The notes beneath the pieces were generated by a model. The model did no database searches and was not told the DNA's origin. It worked only from the letters and a program-made list of their open reading frames with translations. Below are positions 56,987 through 64,000 of a DNA stretch of 64,000 nt, piece after piece (position 1 is the first letter of the stretch; the number at the start of each line of letters is the position of its first letter). Made by a program: the position numbers and the translations under genes. Source of the DNA: Candidatus Poribacteria bacterium (GTDB lineage Bacteria > Poribacteria > WGA-4E > UBA9662). Where the stretch lies: positions 29,343 to 93,342 of the forward strand of contig DTUY01000403.1 in the NCBI GenBank assembly GCA_012963885.1, read 5' to 3'.

Positions 56987-57877
56987 ATGATTCGCGGATT
57001 TCTGAGCACAATTTTTGTTATCCATATCGGAATTCTCTGGATAGGCTGTGGCAGAAGCGTGATTACCAAGTCAGACATTGTCTACCATCGTGTTGAAGGG
57101 GTGGAGCTATCCCTCGATTTGTATCTTCCCAGACGGCAACCTACAACGCCTCGACCATCAGTTCTGGTGGTTCATGGAGGGGGCTGGAGACAGGGTAATA
57201 AGGTAAACATGGAACGAGTTGCCATGATGTTAGCTAAACGCGGTTATGTAGCAGTTTCTGTCAGTCACCGCTTTGCTCCAGATTGGTCCTTCCCAGCTCA
57301 ATTAGAGGATGTACAAGCGGCGGTGCGGTGGGTACGCAGACACGCGGATGAATACAATATTGATGCGACAAAGATCGGTGGTTTAGGTATATCATCGGGT
57401 GCACATTTGGTATCGCTACTGGGTGTCGTTGATTCTGCCAACTCAAAAGATCAGATCAGTAGCAAGATACAGTGCGTAGTTGATCTAGCAGGACCAGCCG
57501 ATCTTCGGTTACCCATCTGTCTTGATCAATTGGGTGATTCTCCGGCTGCAAAACAAGCGGAAGCTTGGCTAATTGATTTCATGGGGATGCCATATAGCAA
57601 ATCCACCGACAGCCAATGGAGAGATGCATCACCAAGATTTCACATTTCCGCCGATGATCCGCCATTCTTCATCATCCATGGTGCAGAGGATCAACTAGTA
57701 CCTATCCTTCAGTCGAAGGATTTCGCCCAGGCCTTAAGGGAGAAAGGAGTTGAAGTCAATCTCAGAATTGTTAAAGGCCTAGAACATAGTTTGGACACCA
57801 ACCTCATAATCTTGTATCGGTTTTGGAGATCTGTTTGGGCGTCATTCAAATTCTTGGACAAACATCTCAAAAATTGA
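56987..57877 (+). CDS. Esterase/lipase lipoprotein, alpha/beta-hydrolase (BD-FAE-like)
   Basis: 296 aa from the ATG at 56987 (GGAG upstream); a GTG at 56963 gives eight more residues. A lipoprotein signal is visible: hydrophobic stretch then WIGC. The hydrolase core: SVLVVHGGGWRQG (oxyanion hole HGGG), ALHRFAP-like SVSHRFAPDWSFPAQLEDVQAAVRWVR, nucleophile elbow GLGISSGAHL (GxSxG), FFIIHGAEDQLVP (Asp) and KGLEHSLD (His). An outer- or cytoplasmic-membrane-anchored esterase of short-chain or polysaccharide esters is likely. It stands alone 130 bp after the metal operon. Confidence 0.9.
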   Translation: MIRGFLSTIFVIHIGILWIGCGRSVITKSDIVYHRVEGVELSLDLYLPRRQPTTPRPSVLVVHGGGWRQGNKVNMERVAMMLAKRGYVAVSVSHRFAPDWSFPAQLEDVQAAVRWVRRHADEYNIDATKIGGLGISSGAHLVSLLGVVDSANSKDQISSKIQCVVDLAGPADLRLPICLDQLGDSPAAKQAEAWLIDFMGMPYSKSTDSQWRDASPRFHISADDPPFFIIHGAEDQLVPILQSKDFAQALREKGVEVNLRIVKGLEHSLDTNLIILYRFWRSVWASFKFLDKHLKN

Positions 57878-57977
57878 AATCTCAATCTATAATAGACGTA
57901 TTGAATTTTGATCATAGCTTGTGAATAACCAGCGTTGTTGCGAGCATCAAATTTCAAAAAACACTAGATTGAGATTT
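57877..57977. repeat. Foldback (inverted-repeat) element of about 100 bp
   Basis: Perfect 13 bp arms AAATCTCAATCTA (57877-57889) and TAGATTGAGATTT (57965-57977) enclose a second pair, TTGAATTTTGAT (57901-57912) and ATCAAATTTCAA (57946-57957) with one mismatch, and a short GCTT/GAGC inner pairing. The whole stretch can fold into one long interrupted hairpin. It has no T-run at its end. It could be a MITE-like element or a structured RNA in the 3' region of the esterase gene. Confidence 0.5.
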
Positions 57978-58025
57978 AATTCAAACACTCAAGTCTGATC
58001 CCCCTTTTTAATGATGGAGGTAATC

Positions 58026-58895
58026 ATGCGTTTTGGAATGTCAGGAGCATTTCTACCCAGTAACATGGATGATTTTACACCGGAGATTGCCCAGAGAGTT
58101 AAGGAACTTGGCTTCTCAGGTGTGTTTTCTCGTTTTAGAGACAACGACCCATTTGAAACACCACCAGCCAAATGCCATAGAGTCCGTGACCTTCTGGCTG
58201 ATCACGGTCTGAGACTTTATCAGGCTACAGGTTACTGGCAACCTTTGATTCACCCGAATGAAACTGCACGACAAAAAGCAGTCCGAACACTGCAGGAAGC
58301 ACTCAGGGTTGCAGGAAATCTTGGTGCCCGCGGCATTGATACTGGCCCCGGGTCGCTGAATCCAACTGGGCCATGGAATCCTCATCCTGACAATTGGAAC
58401 CTCGAAAGCCGCGAGCAGTTGATCAAGAGCCTGAAAGAGTCCTCCAAAGCGGCTGAAGATAATCAGGTTTACCTAAGCTTAGAAGGACATCAGTTTGTGG
58501 TGCTTGAAAACGAGGAGGTTACCAAGGAGATACTGGATGCAGTTGATTCGCCATGGGTCAGATCTGATCTTGACCCAGCCAACTGGATTACGCTTAAGAC
58601 CATCTTCAGAACTGGTGAGGCCATAAATCACATGTTTGACATCCTGAGGAAACACATTGTTAGCGGACATGCCAAGGATGTCACCATCACCAATGCCCAT
58701 ACCCTCCATTTGCCGACAGCATCTTGCGGTAATGGGATGCTGGATTTCAAGACCTACATCCGTCGAATGGAAACTCTTAATCCGGAGTATCCACTGATTG
58801 TAGAAGGAAGCAGTGAATCCGAACTACCGAAGGCAAGTATGTTTCTGCATCAAACAGCAGAAGAGCTTAGGATCAAGGTAATTGGTCCAGAATAA
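58026..58895 (+). CDS. Sugar-phosphate isomerase/epimerase-like TIM-barrel protein
   Basis: 289 aa from the ATG at 58026, which has GGAGG just upstream; earlier ATGs at 58011 and 58014 are less well placed. The xylose-isomerase-like barrel is seen in FGMSGAFLPSN, LGFSGVFSRFRDND, LRLYQATGYWQPL, ARGIDTGPGSL, VYLSLEGHQFVV (Glu ligand), VRSDLDPANWITL (Asp), SGHAKDVTITN (His) and PLIVEGSSESE (Glu). It probably isomerises a sugar derivative. It is followed by an epimerase gene 21 bp downstream, and the two may act in sequence on one sugar. Confidence 0.87.
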   Translation: MRFGMSGAFLPSNMDDFTPEIAQRVKELGFSGVFSRFRDNDPFETPPAKCHRVRDLLADHGLRLYQATGYWQPLIHPNETARQKAVRTLQEALRVAGNLGARGIDTGPGSLNPTGPWNPHPDNWNLESREQLIKSLKESSKAAEDNQVYLSLEGHQFVVLENEEVTKEILDAVDSPWVRSDLDPANWITLKTIFRTGEAINHMFDILRKHIVSGHAKDVTITNAHTLHLPTASCGNGMLDFKTYIRRMETLNPEYPLIVEGSSESELPKASMFLHQTAEELRIKVIGPE

Positions 58896-58916
58896 CTGAA
58901 AAAGGAGAACACTTCA

Positions 58917-59663
58917 GTGAAGGTACTACTTGTCGGTGGTTCAGGACATGTTGGAACGATGACGCTTCCTTATATGAAGCCGAATCACCAATTCCGCATT
59001 CTCGATCTCACTCCACCAAGAGATCCATCTGTTGACTATACAGAGGGATCTGTTACTGATCCAGATATAGTTCAGCAAGCCTTGAAAGGGATGGACACGT
59101 TTGTCTACATGGTAATGAGAAGACCCACCAGTGACAATTCTTCCGTGGCTAATTTCGATGATATTATTGCTAACCATGAAGTCAACGTGATGGGACTCCA
59201 TATACTGTTACATGCAGCCAAGGCCGAGGGTATTCAGCACGGCGTCTACACCAGCACTTTCACCGTTCATGAACGCACACGTAACCACTTCCCCGCTGAG
59301 GAGAAAGTCCCACTAGATAATCCTGGTGTATACGGATTGTCCAAAGGGTTTGGAGAGCAAGTCTGTCAATATTTCTGCCGTGAACATAAAATGTCAATCA
59401 TTGCTTTGCGAATCACCGGGCCATCGACGAGACAGCAGTGGCTGGAGAGACGTGCTCAACCAAAGTCTAATCCAGTACACATCTGGTGGACGGACGAGGA
59501 GGATCTGGCAATGGCTTACCTTTCCGCTATTTCGGTTCTACACACTGGCTTCAATGCTGTATTTATTGCCGGTGACGCGGAACAAAAAGAAATTAACTTG
59601 TCTAAAGCCAAGCAACTTCTCGGTTGGGAGCCACTAACCCACATATCATCCCCTACAGAATAA
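58917..59663 (+). CDS. NAD-dependent epimerase/dehydratase (extended SDR)
   Basis: 248 aa from a GTG at 58917 with GGAGA upstream. The Rossmann motif is VLLVGGSGHVGTMTL, followed by DLTPPRDPSVDYTEGSVTD, then YTSTFTVHERT and GVYGLSKGFGEQVCQYF with the YxxxK catalytic pair, and a C-terminal AKQLLGWEPL. The layout is the same as that of 8962-9690. It acts on a nucleotide sugar or similar substrate. Together with the preceding isomerase it forms a short two-gene operon (21 bp gap). Confidence 0.88.
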   Translation: MKVLLVGGSGHVGTMTLPYMKPNHQFRILDLTPPRDPSVDYTEGSVTDPDIVQQALKGMDTFVYMVMRRPTSDNSSVANFDDIIANHEVNVMGLHILLHAAKAEGIQHGVYTSTFTVHERTRNHFPAEEKVPLDNPGVYGLSKGFGEQVCQYFCREHKMSIIALRITGPSTRQQWLERRAQPKSNPVHIWWTDEEDLAMAYLSAISVLHTGFNAVFIAGDAEQKEINLSKAKQLLGWEPLTHISSPTE

Positions 59664-59781
59664 AGATATGCTTCCTATCGCAGGCAAGACCTTCTAGTGG
59701 TATCCGATATTAATCTCCACTAATCTGCATGGGTAATGACTTCCTAATCTACTAGTAATTTATGTTTCCGTCTTGCGTAAC

Positions 59782-60357
59782 TCAGGTGATTTTAGACGAT
59801 GAATGCACTGTTAGGTTAGCCTGGATCATATTGCAAACGAGCTTGGCATGACCTATAGCATCATCTAAAGCGATATGGTTATGCTCAAAATCTGGATCAA
59901 ACCAATCTTCAGGCATATCTGGTTTCTGGGCTTTTGTTACCGGCTGATTTAATACTGCAGCGGCAAACGAACCAACATCAAGCGTATTACGTTTAAATGG
60001 ATCTTCACCTGTAAATTCCCATAAGTACCATGAGATGAAGGCGTAGTCGAAAGCGACGGGATGTGCTACAAAAACAGGAGTTCCTGGCAGGGATTCGAGC
60101 CATGCTAAATAATCTGAGATAGCCAGCGCCGGTGTTACGGTATTTTCCCTACAGGCAGCCCATGCCTCCGGCTGAGTCTTCCACCATTCCATCGTTGGCG
60201 GATATTCTTTTGCATTGGGCAACAAGTCCAGATTATAGCTAAAGGTTGAAACAATCGTATTATCAAGAAAAAACGCCGCCGAGCCAAAGCTTAGCATCGA
60301 ATGATGAGATGGGATAGGTCCATTTGTCTCGATATCCGTGCTAATGTAAATTTCCAT
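59782..60357 (-). CDS. 3'-5' exonuclease of the DEDD superfamily
   Basis: 191 aa. Motif I is ISTDIETNGP (Asp8 and Glu10), motif II is AHPVAFDYAFISWYLWE (Asp), and motif III is HIALDDAIGHAKLV with the His-Asp pair of DEDDh enzymes. Length and order fit short exonucleases of the RNase T/DnaQ type, except for a large hydrophobic insertion. It probably trims DNA or RNA ends in the cytosol. A lone gene, convergent with the epimerase, with a 118 bp gap. Start at 60357 has no rival. Confidence 0.85.
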   Translation of the reverse strand: MEIYISTDIETNGPIPSHHSMLSFGSAAFFLDNTIVSTFSYNLDLLPNAKEYPPTMEWWKTQPEAWAACRENTVTPALAISDYLAWLESLPGTPVFVAHPVAFDYAFISWYLWEFTGEDPFKRNTLDVGSFAAAVLNQPVTKAQKPDMPEDWFDPDFEHNHIALDDAIGHAKLVCNMIQANLTVHSSSKIT

Positions 60358-60538
60358 ACTTTCTCCTTATTTCGGAGACTTGATCAAGAAATCTGAACCA
60401 AAAACTAGCATATTCTGCTTCATCCGTCAACATCTGATTGCTGACCTTTGGATGTTGACAACACTTTAGCCCTTGCATATGTGCGGATTAATTCGGTTGC
60501 ATAACTTTTCTCCTAAAAAGGTTGAAAAGAATTATCAA

Positions 60539-61646
60539 CTATCCAACCCGCAACGCGTCTACTCTTGAATAAACAAACGATCGGTCATTGAGATGAAGCT
60601 GGCTGCTTAAAGCAGCATCTCGTTCAATCTGATTGGACAAAGAATCCGGAACAGTTCTTGGAATCATTAGATTTCGAAAACAGATCCACGCCCCCTTTCG
60701 TGCGGTGCGTGACACCTCTTCAAATGTCGTCGCTGTTTCTTCAATACTCATCAATTCACAAATATTGGAGAGGCTTAGACAATCAATGGAAGTTGGTTCC
60801 CGACTAGCCAACCATTTCTTGACGTCAGCTGTGACGATTTGTATCTTATCCAGACGACTTTGGATCGTTTTAAAATTTTCGAGACGAAGGTAATCTGGGA
60901 TCTCCATCTCTGTTTGGTATCGACCCAACAGGTATTGAGAGAGAAAATAGTTGCCTTCAATCGATAATTCTGTCATTGCATGCTTTGAACGGCGATAAAA
61001 GCTCTCGGCAAATGATTCGGTTCCATCATCAAAATGGAAATAATCCGGCGAAAGGCCACGTTTGGCAAGCACCTTTTTATTAAAAAAGATTTTGAAGATT
61101 GATCGCCATCGACGAGTATCCCACATGGTGTCAAAATAATGTTGCTGATCTTCAAGGGTATGACTGGCAAAGAGGCCTTCGATGCGTTTTCGGCCTTGCA
61201 CAGTGTGGAGGAAGATTCGGGCAAGTGCAATGAATCTTTCGTAACGTCCTTTGTCCAATACCCTTTTTCTGAATCCACAATTTTTTCGATTGCCAAAACA
61301 AGGATGCGCTTTCACCCAGTTCTCCCTGAATTCCTTGAAACATGTCCCAGCGTTTGTCTGTCTGACGGACGCCAAGAAATTCCAGAAATTCTGAAAAGCT
61401 TAATCAGCGCATAGCAGCAATCTTTAACTCAAGGAGATACGACTGTGATGGATTAATATCTACCGAGTAAAGGATCTTGGGATTTTGCAAGAGAAAACCA
61501 AGGGTGTTACACCCTCCGGATGTTATGGTTAGGAGAACATCTGTGGGCAATATACGTAAGGCTTCACGATCTGAGTTTGGGTCCTTCCAGCTGAGGGAAA
61601 AGAGCAGTTCAGAAAGCTCCACCTGCCCTTTGTCTACATTTTTCAT
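60539..61646 (-). pseudogene. DUF3419 / BtaA-like aminocarboxypropyl transferase, broken
   Basis: The N-terminal frame (from 61646, with AGAGG upstream) reads LLFSLSWKDPNSDREALRI, TDVLLTITSGGCNTLGFLL and ILYSVDINPSQSYLLELKIAAM: the SAM-binding part of DUF3419, to which BtaA (betaine-lipid synthesis from SAM and diacylglycerol) belongs. TGA at 61404-61406 interrupts, after which LSFSEFLEFLGVRQTDKRW continues in frame. A shift near 61260 moves to the frame of GRYERFIALARIFLHTVQG, FDTMWDTRRWRSIFKIFF and the final DCLSLSNICELMS and LNDRSFVYSRVDALRVG. The gene is otherwise complete. It is the last of a four-gene minus-strand operon, 3 bp after the reductase-like gene. Confidence 0.88.
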
Positions 61647-61649
61647 GGC

Positions 61650-62754
61650 TTATACCTCTTCGTCGTTTGGTTGCTTTGCCCACAGTCCTCTCTGGTTAAA
61701 GAAGGGAGAAAGCACGAAGCTGTGTTTTTGAGCGAGTTGCCAAATTTCCTCAACTCGTGTTGGCTTAATGTTTCCTCTTCCTTGTGAGAACACTTCATGA
61801 CGTCCTTCTAATGCGAGAAGTACCCCTTCAAGCATACATCCATGCGCAATATTCAGAAGTGGGTATCCATAACAAGCCTGACGTAGATCTGGTTCACATT
61901 GCAAGCCGCCAAGAACTCTGCCCATCCCACCGAAAAACACACTTTCTCCTATCATATTTGCCAAAGTGGGTTGAATGTTTTTTGGATAGCCCGCGTCACA
62001 AATCACCGCATCAGTTTTACAAGCTCTCAGCGAAAAGGCAGGAGAAGCAACGCTCGCTGCACAGATGACAATATCAGCTACAGGAAGGAATTCTGCTGGA
62101 GATGTAGTGACATGGCTCTCGACTTGAAGGTTGCAAAGTCTTCGCTGTTGCACTTGGAGCCGATCCGAATTCCGTGCACAAAGGAATAAGGCTTTGACTT
62201 TGTCAGCCAGATAGTACGTACATCCTGATCCGATATCGCCAGTTGAACTAATGATGAGAAGGCCACAATCATTTAACTTCCGACCGCGCAAACGAATTGC
62301 CTCCTCAACTCCTTTGACAATGTATGCGACGGTAAGGGTATTGCTTGTTGTAAAAATAGTCGGCGCATTTTGCGATAGAATCGCCTTGCTTCCCTCGAGT
62401 ACAATCGATGTAAATCCGCCCAATGCAGCGACGCGAGCACCCGCGCGAATAGCATACTGCGAAGCTTGGTTGAACCTTCACCAAATTTTTTTTGAAAGAC
62501 TGTGAACGCAATTCATTGGGTGTGATAAAGGTGTCAATATAGATCCCCCATACTGATTCGTCGGACAGATGCGACCGGATTGTGATCCGACAGGTGGCTC
62601 GTGGTGGAATCCACGGTACGATTTCGCGAATCTGCTCCATGGAAAGTTCTCCGCATTTTGGGTCCCGCAGGTGACACATAACGTTGGCTATCTTTTCCCA
62701 ACTTTCCAAGTGTCCGATCAGGGCAAAATCTAAACGGGAAGGTTCACAACCCAT
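61650..62754 (-). pseudogene. Long-chain acyl-ACP reductase (AAR)-like, one frameshift
   Basis: From 62754 the first frame reads RLDFALIGHLESW (AAR family GLIGHL), SVWGIYIDTFITPNELRSQ and FKKNLVKV. A single inserted base near 62470 shifts to the frame reading QASQYAIRAGARVAALGGF, TSIVLEGSKAIL, TTSNTLTVAYIV, LLIISSTGDIGSGCTYYL (Rossmann), CDAGYPKN, then HGCMLEGVLLALEG and FSQGRGNIKPTRVEEI. The Cys in HGCMLEG aligns with the catalytic Cys of cyanobacterial AAR, which reduces acyl-ACP to fatty aldehyde. The gene overlaps the ADO-like gene by 25 bp (start inside its last codons) and abuts DUF3419. A poly-T of eight at 62486-62493 is near but not at the shift. Confidence 0.88.
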
Positions 62755-63472
62755 TCGAGCGTCCTTTCACTAGGCAATCCAATGCGATCGAGAATTCTTA
62801 AGCAATAGTTTAAAGCTTTTCCACGTAAAGTCACCATATCCAAGTTAACATGATGAAGCGATTTTTTCACATTCACCGCTGCATAAACCGCAATACCCTG
62901 ACTATCCTCCTTAGCAACCATTTCAGCTAGAACTGGCATGACATCTTCGTGGACACGGCGAGCTTTTTCTTCAAAACCATTGGGATCATGATCATGTTCT
63001 TGACAGAGCAACTCTGTAGCATGCTCAAGATGTTCTGCTTCTTCAGCAGCGATGGATTTAACACCCGTGACAGCTTCTTTCCCTTGGCTACATCACTAGC
63101 GGCGCCATACATCGAAACCGCGAAGGATTCAAGCATAACCTCCTGAATAAGAATACATGCTGTCAGATCCTTTTGTTTCGCCCAGTGTAGGAAAGCTGAA
63201 CGAATCTGCTTCCAATACGGAGCTTCAAGATTAACGATAATTGAAACGCCAAGCTCTTCGGCCACACTTTCAAATGTTACGGCATGACATTTTTCATTTT
63301 CCGTGTGTTCAACGGCTTCAATCTTTTCTTCCACATCGTCATATAACTCAACCATCGACGCGAAATTCTGCATGCCAACAAGCCCACCCGTTACAGCTTG
63401 AGAAAGAATATCGGCAAACACTGCACAATAGCGATCTACGGTAGTAGAGGATTTCGCCAGACTTGTATTCAT
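62730..63472 (-). pseudogene. Aldehyde-deformylating-oxygenase-like ferritin-fold protein, one frameshift
   Basis: From 63472 (AAGGAG upstream) the first frame reads DRYCAVFADILSQAVTGGLVG, then EHTENEKCHAVTFESVAEELG (ExxH iron pair), LTACILIQEVMLESFAVSMYGAASDVAKG. A one-base deletion near 63080 shifts to GKEAVTGVKSIAAEEAEHLEHATELL (second ExxH pair), ARRVHEDVMPVLAEMVAKED and ends ERTLEWVVNLPV. This is the order of cyanobacterial ADO (AxxVxxYxxI..GLxG..ExxH..LIQxxxxExFA..ExxH). The first Glu ligand near GLVG is not obvious (GMQNF there), so a modified site or divergent family is possible. About 247 aa when joined, near the ADO length. It is followed by the AAR-like gene. Confidence 0.82.
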
Positions 63473-63487
63473 GAAAATCTCCTTAGA

Positions 63488-64000
63488 TTAAACATGTAGA
63501 AGGGACATCAATTCTTTGATTGACGTCGATTCAAGTTTCATAATTTTTTCAAAAAGTTTCGTTACTGGTTCTTCACCAATAACGGGAGTACCTTCGATTT
63601 TGATTTTCTCTCTGACCATTATCAGTTCGTCGGGGATCACCTGTTATGCTGGAGGAAGAATCGTTTCTGCTTCGATGACTTCCTTAGATGCCAGTGTCAA
63701 CTTGACTCGTGCACCCATCCGCCATGACAATTTGCTGAGATCGCCTAATGGGCCACGAACACGTGTCGGACGCACCTTGGAATGAAATCCGCGAGCGAAG
63801 CGATTCAGGAAAAACACGAGATCTTTTTTATCGAGCGCGAGCAGCGCAGGAATATCTCTGAAACCTAAAGATTGCATAGTAACGAAACGCCTGCGAAATT
63901 CTGGGGACGTTCTATAAAACTCCAGCATGCCTGCTGAGTGTTTCGAACTGCCTTCAATAATCCCATCGTCTACTCCTCTGAGAAGTTGGATGGTCAACTT
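63488..64000 (-). pseudogene. Unknown protein at the operon head, in-frame stop; upstream part off-window
   Basis: The frame runs from the right window edge (a TTG at 63997 is not a convincing start) through HSAGMLEFYRTSPEFRRRF, LLALDKKDLVFFLNRFARGFH, VRGPLGDLSKLSWRMGARVKLTLASKEVIEAE and ILPPA to TAA at 63644-63646. In the same frame it goes on as QVIPDELIMVREKIKIEG, TPVIGEEPVTKLFEKIMKLEST and ends at 63488. Because it stays in frame on both sides of the stop, a nonsense mutation is likely. I do not recognise the family. It is 15 bp upstream of the ADO-like gene on the same strand, so it was part of the same transcript. Confidence 0.7.

Noticed and set aside
57877..57977. The foldback as a rho-independent terminator
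   Set aside because: The loop is too long and no T-run follows the last arm.
62486..62493. Programmed frameshift at the run of eight T (A on the coding strand) in the AAR-like gene
   Set aside because: In the second frame a stop lies just after the run, so the shift must occur further downstream, near 62470, where there is no slippery site.

Overview
The window looks like a chromosome segment of a free-living or host-associated heterotroph, most likely from the Poribacteria or a relative with the same gene habits. The evidence is its make-up: formylglycine sulfatases, DUF1800/DUF1501 pairs, phytanoyl-CoA dioxygenases, many Gfo/Idh/MocA oxidoreductases, sugar-phosphate isomerase/epimerase-like proteins, an OPT-like DUF6785 transporter, and LamG proteins ending in a short TTWG-x-IK tail. 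This assignment is inferred from gene content; no 16S gene is present.

Layout. 1-3000: two sulfatases on the minus strand. 3858-7108: small membrane protein, a DUF1800 gene with three in-frame stops, and DUF1501. 7283-10752: TPR protein, a decayed SelA-like PLP enzyme, an epimerase and a quinone oxidoreductase. 10961-16102: housekeeping block (L28, bifunctional Rel, RecJ). 16131-23042: amidohydrolase, a UGA-containing selenoprotein of the glycine-reductase selenoprotein B family, a fossil of flhA, DUF3500, NamZ and a very divergent EF-Tu paralogue, then tRNA-Arg(CCG). 23385-33328: catabolic region with two esterases, three Gfo/Idh/MocA proteins, a TIM-barrel isomerase, a DapA-family lyase and a cis-3-hydroxyproline-dehydratase-like enolase. 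33615-46862: mixed intact and broken metabolic genes (ECF sigma, tandem metallo-beta-lactamase protein, secernin, PhoD, two PhyH, amidohydrolase, two Ldh2 enzymes, an SDR and an enolase). 47242-50887: DUF6785 transporter, a YkuD remnant and a LamG protein. 51152-56856: Zn-dehydrogenase, then a metal-responsive mntR-ABC operon behind a clear promoter/operator. 56987-60357: lipoprotein esterase, isomerase, epimerase, exonuclease. 60539-64000: a four-gene minus-strand operon (unknown gene, aldehyde-deformylating-oxygenase-like, acyl-ACP-reductase-like, DUF3419/BtaA-like) in which every member carries a disabling lesion.

Two themes stand out. First, there is one well-supported recoding event: a UGA in the exact UxxC position of a selenoprotein. 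Second, genes for accessory metabolism are decaying (about sixteen broken genes or remnants), while large housekeeping genes such as relA and recJ are intact over 2-2.5 kb. That argues against random sequencing error and for relaxed selection. The most unusual cluster is the broken acyl-ACP reductase / ADO-like / DUF3419 operon at the right end, which pairs enzymes best known from cyanobacterial hydrocarbon synthesis with a betaine-lipid-type transferase.
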